Below are positions 6,880-8,016 of a stretch of 8,016 bases of DNA, one piece after another (position 1 is the first letter of the stretch; each line of letters starts with the position of its first letter). The translations under genes and the position numbers were made by a program. Source of the stretch: Armatimonadota bacterium (GTDB lineage: Bacteria > Armatimonadota > Armatimonadia > Armatimonadales > Armatimonadaceae). The stretch lies in NCBI GenBank assembly GCA_030833025.1, contig JAURHZ010000100.1, positions 1 through 8,016 of the forward strand, written 5' to 3'. The notes under the pieces were generated by a model. The model had not been told where the DNA came from. It ran no database searches and saw only the letters and a program-made list of their open reading frames with translations.

Positions 6880-6885
6880 TATTAT
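6880..6885 (+). promoter_or_regulatory. -10 box (TATTAT) six bases before the DUF512 gene start
   Basis: TATTAT is followed by GACCGC and then ATG at 6892, so transcription would start on the ATG itself. TTGAAC at 6862-6867 resembles a -35 box but is only 12 bases away, too close for standard spacing. The -10 boxes for hisS and this gene lie 44 bases apart on opposite strands. Confidence 0.4.
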
Positions 6886-6891
6886 GACCGC

Positions 6892-8016
6892 ATGGCTTTG
6901 ACATTGCCGGTGGCCACACATGAGCGGCTAAGTTATCTCGAACGTGGTTTGGCGCAGAATGTGGTGGTTGACGTGATTGCCGGATCGACCGCTGAAAAGG
7001 CGGGAATCATCGTAGGCGACCGCGTAGTAACCGCTAATGGGGCTCCGTTGCGCGACATTGTTGACTGGAAATTTCACACTGCTGGAGACTCCGTCGATGT
7101 GCAGGTTCTCCGTGACTCGGAAGCCCTGCAATTCACAATGGCGAAGACCTACGATGAGGACCTTGGTATTCGTTTTGCCGATGATCTCTTCGATCGACTG
7201 CACATTTGTAAAAATAAGTGTGTTTTTTGCTTTTTGTACCAACAACCTAAAGGCCTGCGACCATCCCTGTACATCAAGGATGACGACTACCGTTTGTCCT
7301 TTTTACATGGCAATTATGTAACGCTCACCAACCTCAAGGATGGCGAACTGGACCGCATTTGCGAACAAAAGCTTAGTCCGATGTTTGTGAGTGTCCACGC
7401 CACAGACCCAGAGGCGCGTGGGAAAATTCTCGGGCGAAAAGGCCCTGAAGCCATCTTGCCAATTTTGGAACGCCTCGCCGATGCGCGCATTCAAGTGCAC
7501 GCGCAAATTGTTCTCGTTCCGGAATACAACGATAACGAAACGTTGTTGGAGACAGTCACGGACCTTGCGAATCTGCACCCGGAAAACAGAGGAACCTATG
7601 GCGGTGTCCTTTCCGTCGCGGTTGTACCCATTGGCATCACACAGTTCAGGGAACGCCTTGCGCCTGTGAAGACGGTCAACTCAGCGATGGCTGCTGATGT
7701 GCTTGATACGCTCGGGGCGCTACGTGAAGATTATCTCAAGCGTCTCGGTACGCGATTCGTCTATCCAAGCGATGAGTTTTATCTCATGACGAATCGGGAC
7801 ATCCCGAGCCGGCCGGAGTATGAAGGCTTTCCGCAGCTTGAGGATGGAGTCGGTTTGGTTCGTTTGTTTCTCGACTCGTTGAATCGTGTGCGAAACGTAA
7901 TGCCGCGGTCAGTAGCTAAACCTGCTAGCTATACCTTTGTGACGGGTGAACTCGCTGCTCCGTTGCTGCGGACATTGGCTGTTGCGCTCTCCGAGATCGA
8001 AGGTGTCACCGTAAAT
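6892..8016 (+). CDS. DUF512 / radical-SAM-like iron-sulfur protein with N-terminal PDZ domain (3' end beyond window)
   Basis: The frame is open for 375 codons to the window edge; family members usually run to about 430-460 residues, so only the tail is missing. Residues about 23-75 form a PDZ-like domain (VVVDVIAGSTAEKAGIIVGDR, then ANGAPLRDIVDW). Next comes a CxxxCxxC cluster, Cys106, Cys110 and Cys113 in CKNKCVFCF, as in radical SAM enzymes that hold a 4Fe-4S cluster. It is followed by the family hallmark PKGLRPSLYIKDDDYRLSFL (119-138) and GNYVTLTNL (140-148). The DUF512 region covers roughly 170 to the end, with YPSDEFYLMTNRDIP at 291-305. The family is annotated as a putative Fe-S oxidoreductase; its substrate is unknown. 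In Firmicutes and relatives it often lies next to the GTPase gene der/engA, which would be downstream here. An in-frame ATG at 6877 is an alternative start. Confidence 0.93.
   Translation, partial: MALTLPVATHERLSYLERGLAQNVVVDVIAGSTAEKAGIIVGDRVVTANGAPLRDIVDWKFHTAGDSVDVQVLRDSEALQFTMAKTYDEDLGIRFADDLFDRLHICKNKCVFCFLYQQPKGLRPSLYIKDDDYRLSFLHGNYVTLTNLKDGELDRICEQKLSPMFVSVHATDPEARGKILGRKGPEAILPILERLADARIQVHAQIVLVPEYNDNETLLETVTDLANLHPENRGTYGGVLSVAVVPIGITQFRERLAPVKTVNSAMAADVLDTLGALREDYLKRLGTRFVYPSDEFYLMTNRDIPSRPEYEGFPQLEDGVGLVRLFLDSLNRVRNVMPRSVAKPASYTFVTGELAAPLLRTLAVALSEIEGVTVN

Noticed and set aside
6823..6921. A longer hisS reading frame beginning at 6921
   Set aside because: It would add 33 residues with no likeness to HisRS, overlap the divergent DUF512 coding start, and skip the TATAAT box before 6822.

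Overview
The window comes from a bacterial chromosome, of roughly balanced base composition by eye. It carries seven protein genes packed closely on both strands. There are no RNA genes, mobile elements, CRISPR arrays or phage genes that I can see. The gene set is core-like: the protease Lon, a HisC-type aminotransferase, histidyl-tRNA synthetase and a DUF512/radical-SAM-like iron-sulfur protein. It also includes a DUF1501 protein, a family abundant in Planctomycetota, Verrucomicrobiota, Acidobacteriota and Armatimonadota. DUF512 proteins are known mainly from Firmicutes, Cyanobacteria, Chloroflexota and Armatimonadota. An uncultured, Armatimonadota-like bacterium would reconcile the two, but this is a low-confidence inference from gene content only.

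Layout. Positions 1-1195 (minus) hold the N-terminal 398 codons of Lon; the window edge cuts it just before the Walker A loop. Divergent from it is a plus-strand pair: a Tat-signal DUF1501 protein (1374-2816) and a small Sec-exported protein of unknown function (2869-3312), ending in a rho-independent terminator. A second terminator, facing the other way, closes a minus-strand operon. That operon has a HisC-type aminotransferase (3842-4966) whose end overlaps by 10 bases the start of a small exported, probably lipoprotein, gene (3507-3851). A polyamine/thialysine-type GNAT acetyltransferase (5005-5520, plus) diverges from hisC across only 38 bases. It ends in a hairpin shared with the convergent hisS (5533-6822, minus). 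hisS diverges from the DUF512 gene (6892 to the window edge, plus) across 69 bases.

The genes do not form one pathway. hisC and hisS both concern histidine (synthesis and tRNA charging) but are not co-transcribed. I found no clear new multi-gene system. The points most worth a second look are: (i) sigma-70-like -10 boxes placed about 6-7 bases before several start codons, suggesting leaderless transcripts; (ii) a DUF1501 gene without its usual DUF1553 partner but with a small exported protein; (iii) the hisC/lipoprotein overlap; and (iv) an insertion of about 12 residues near the N terminus of HisRS.
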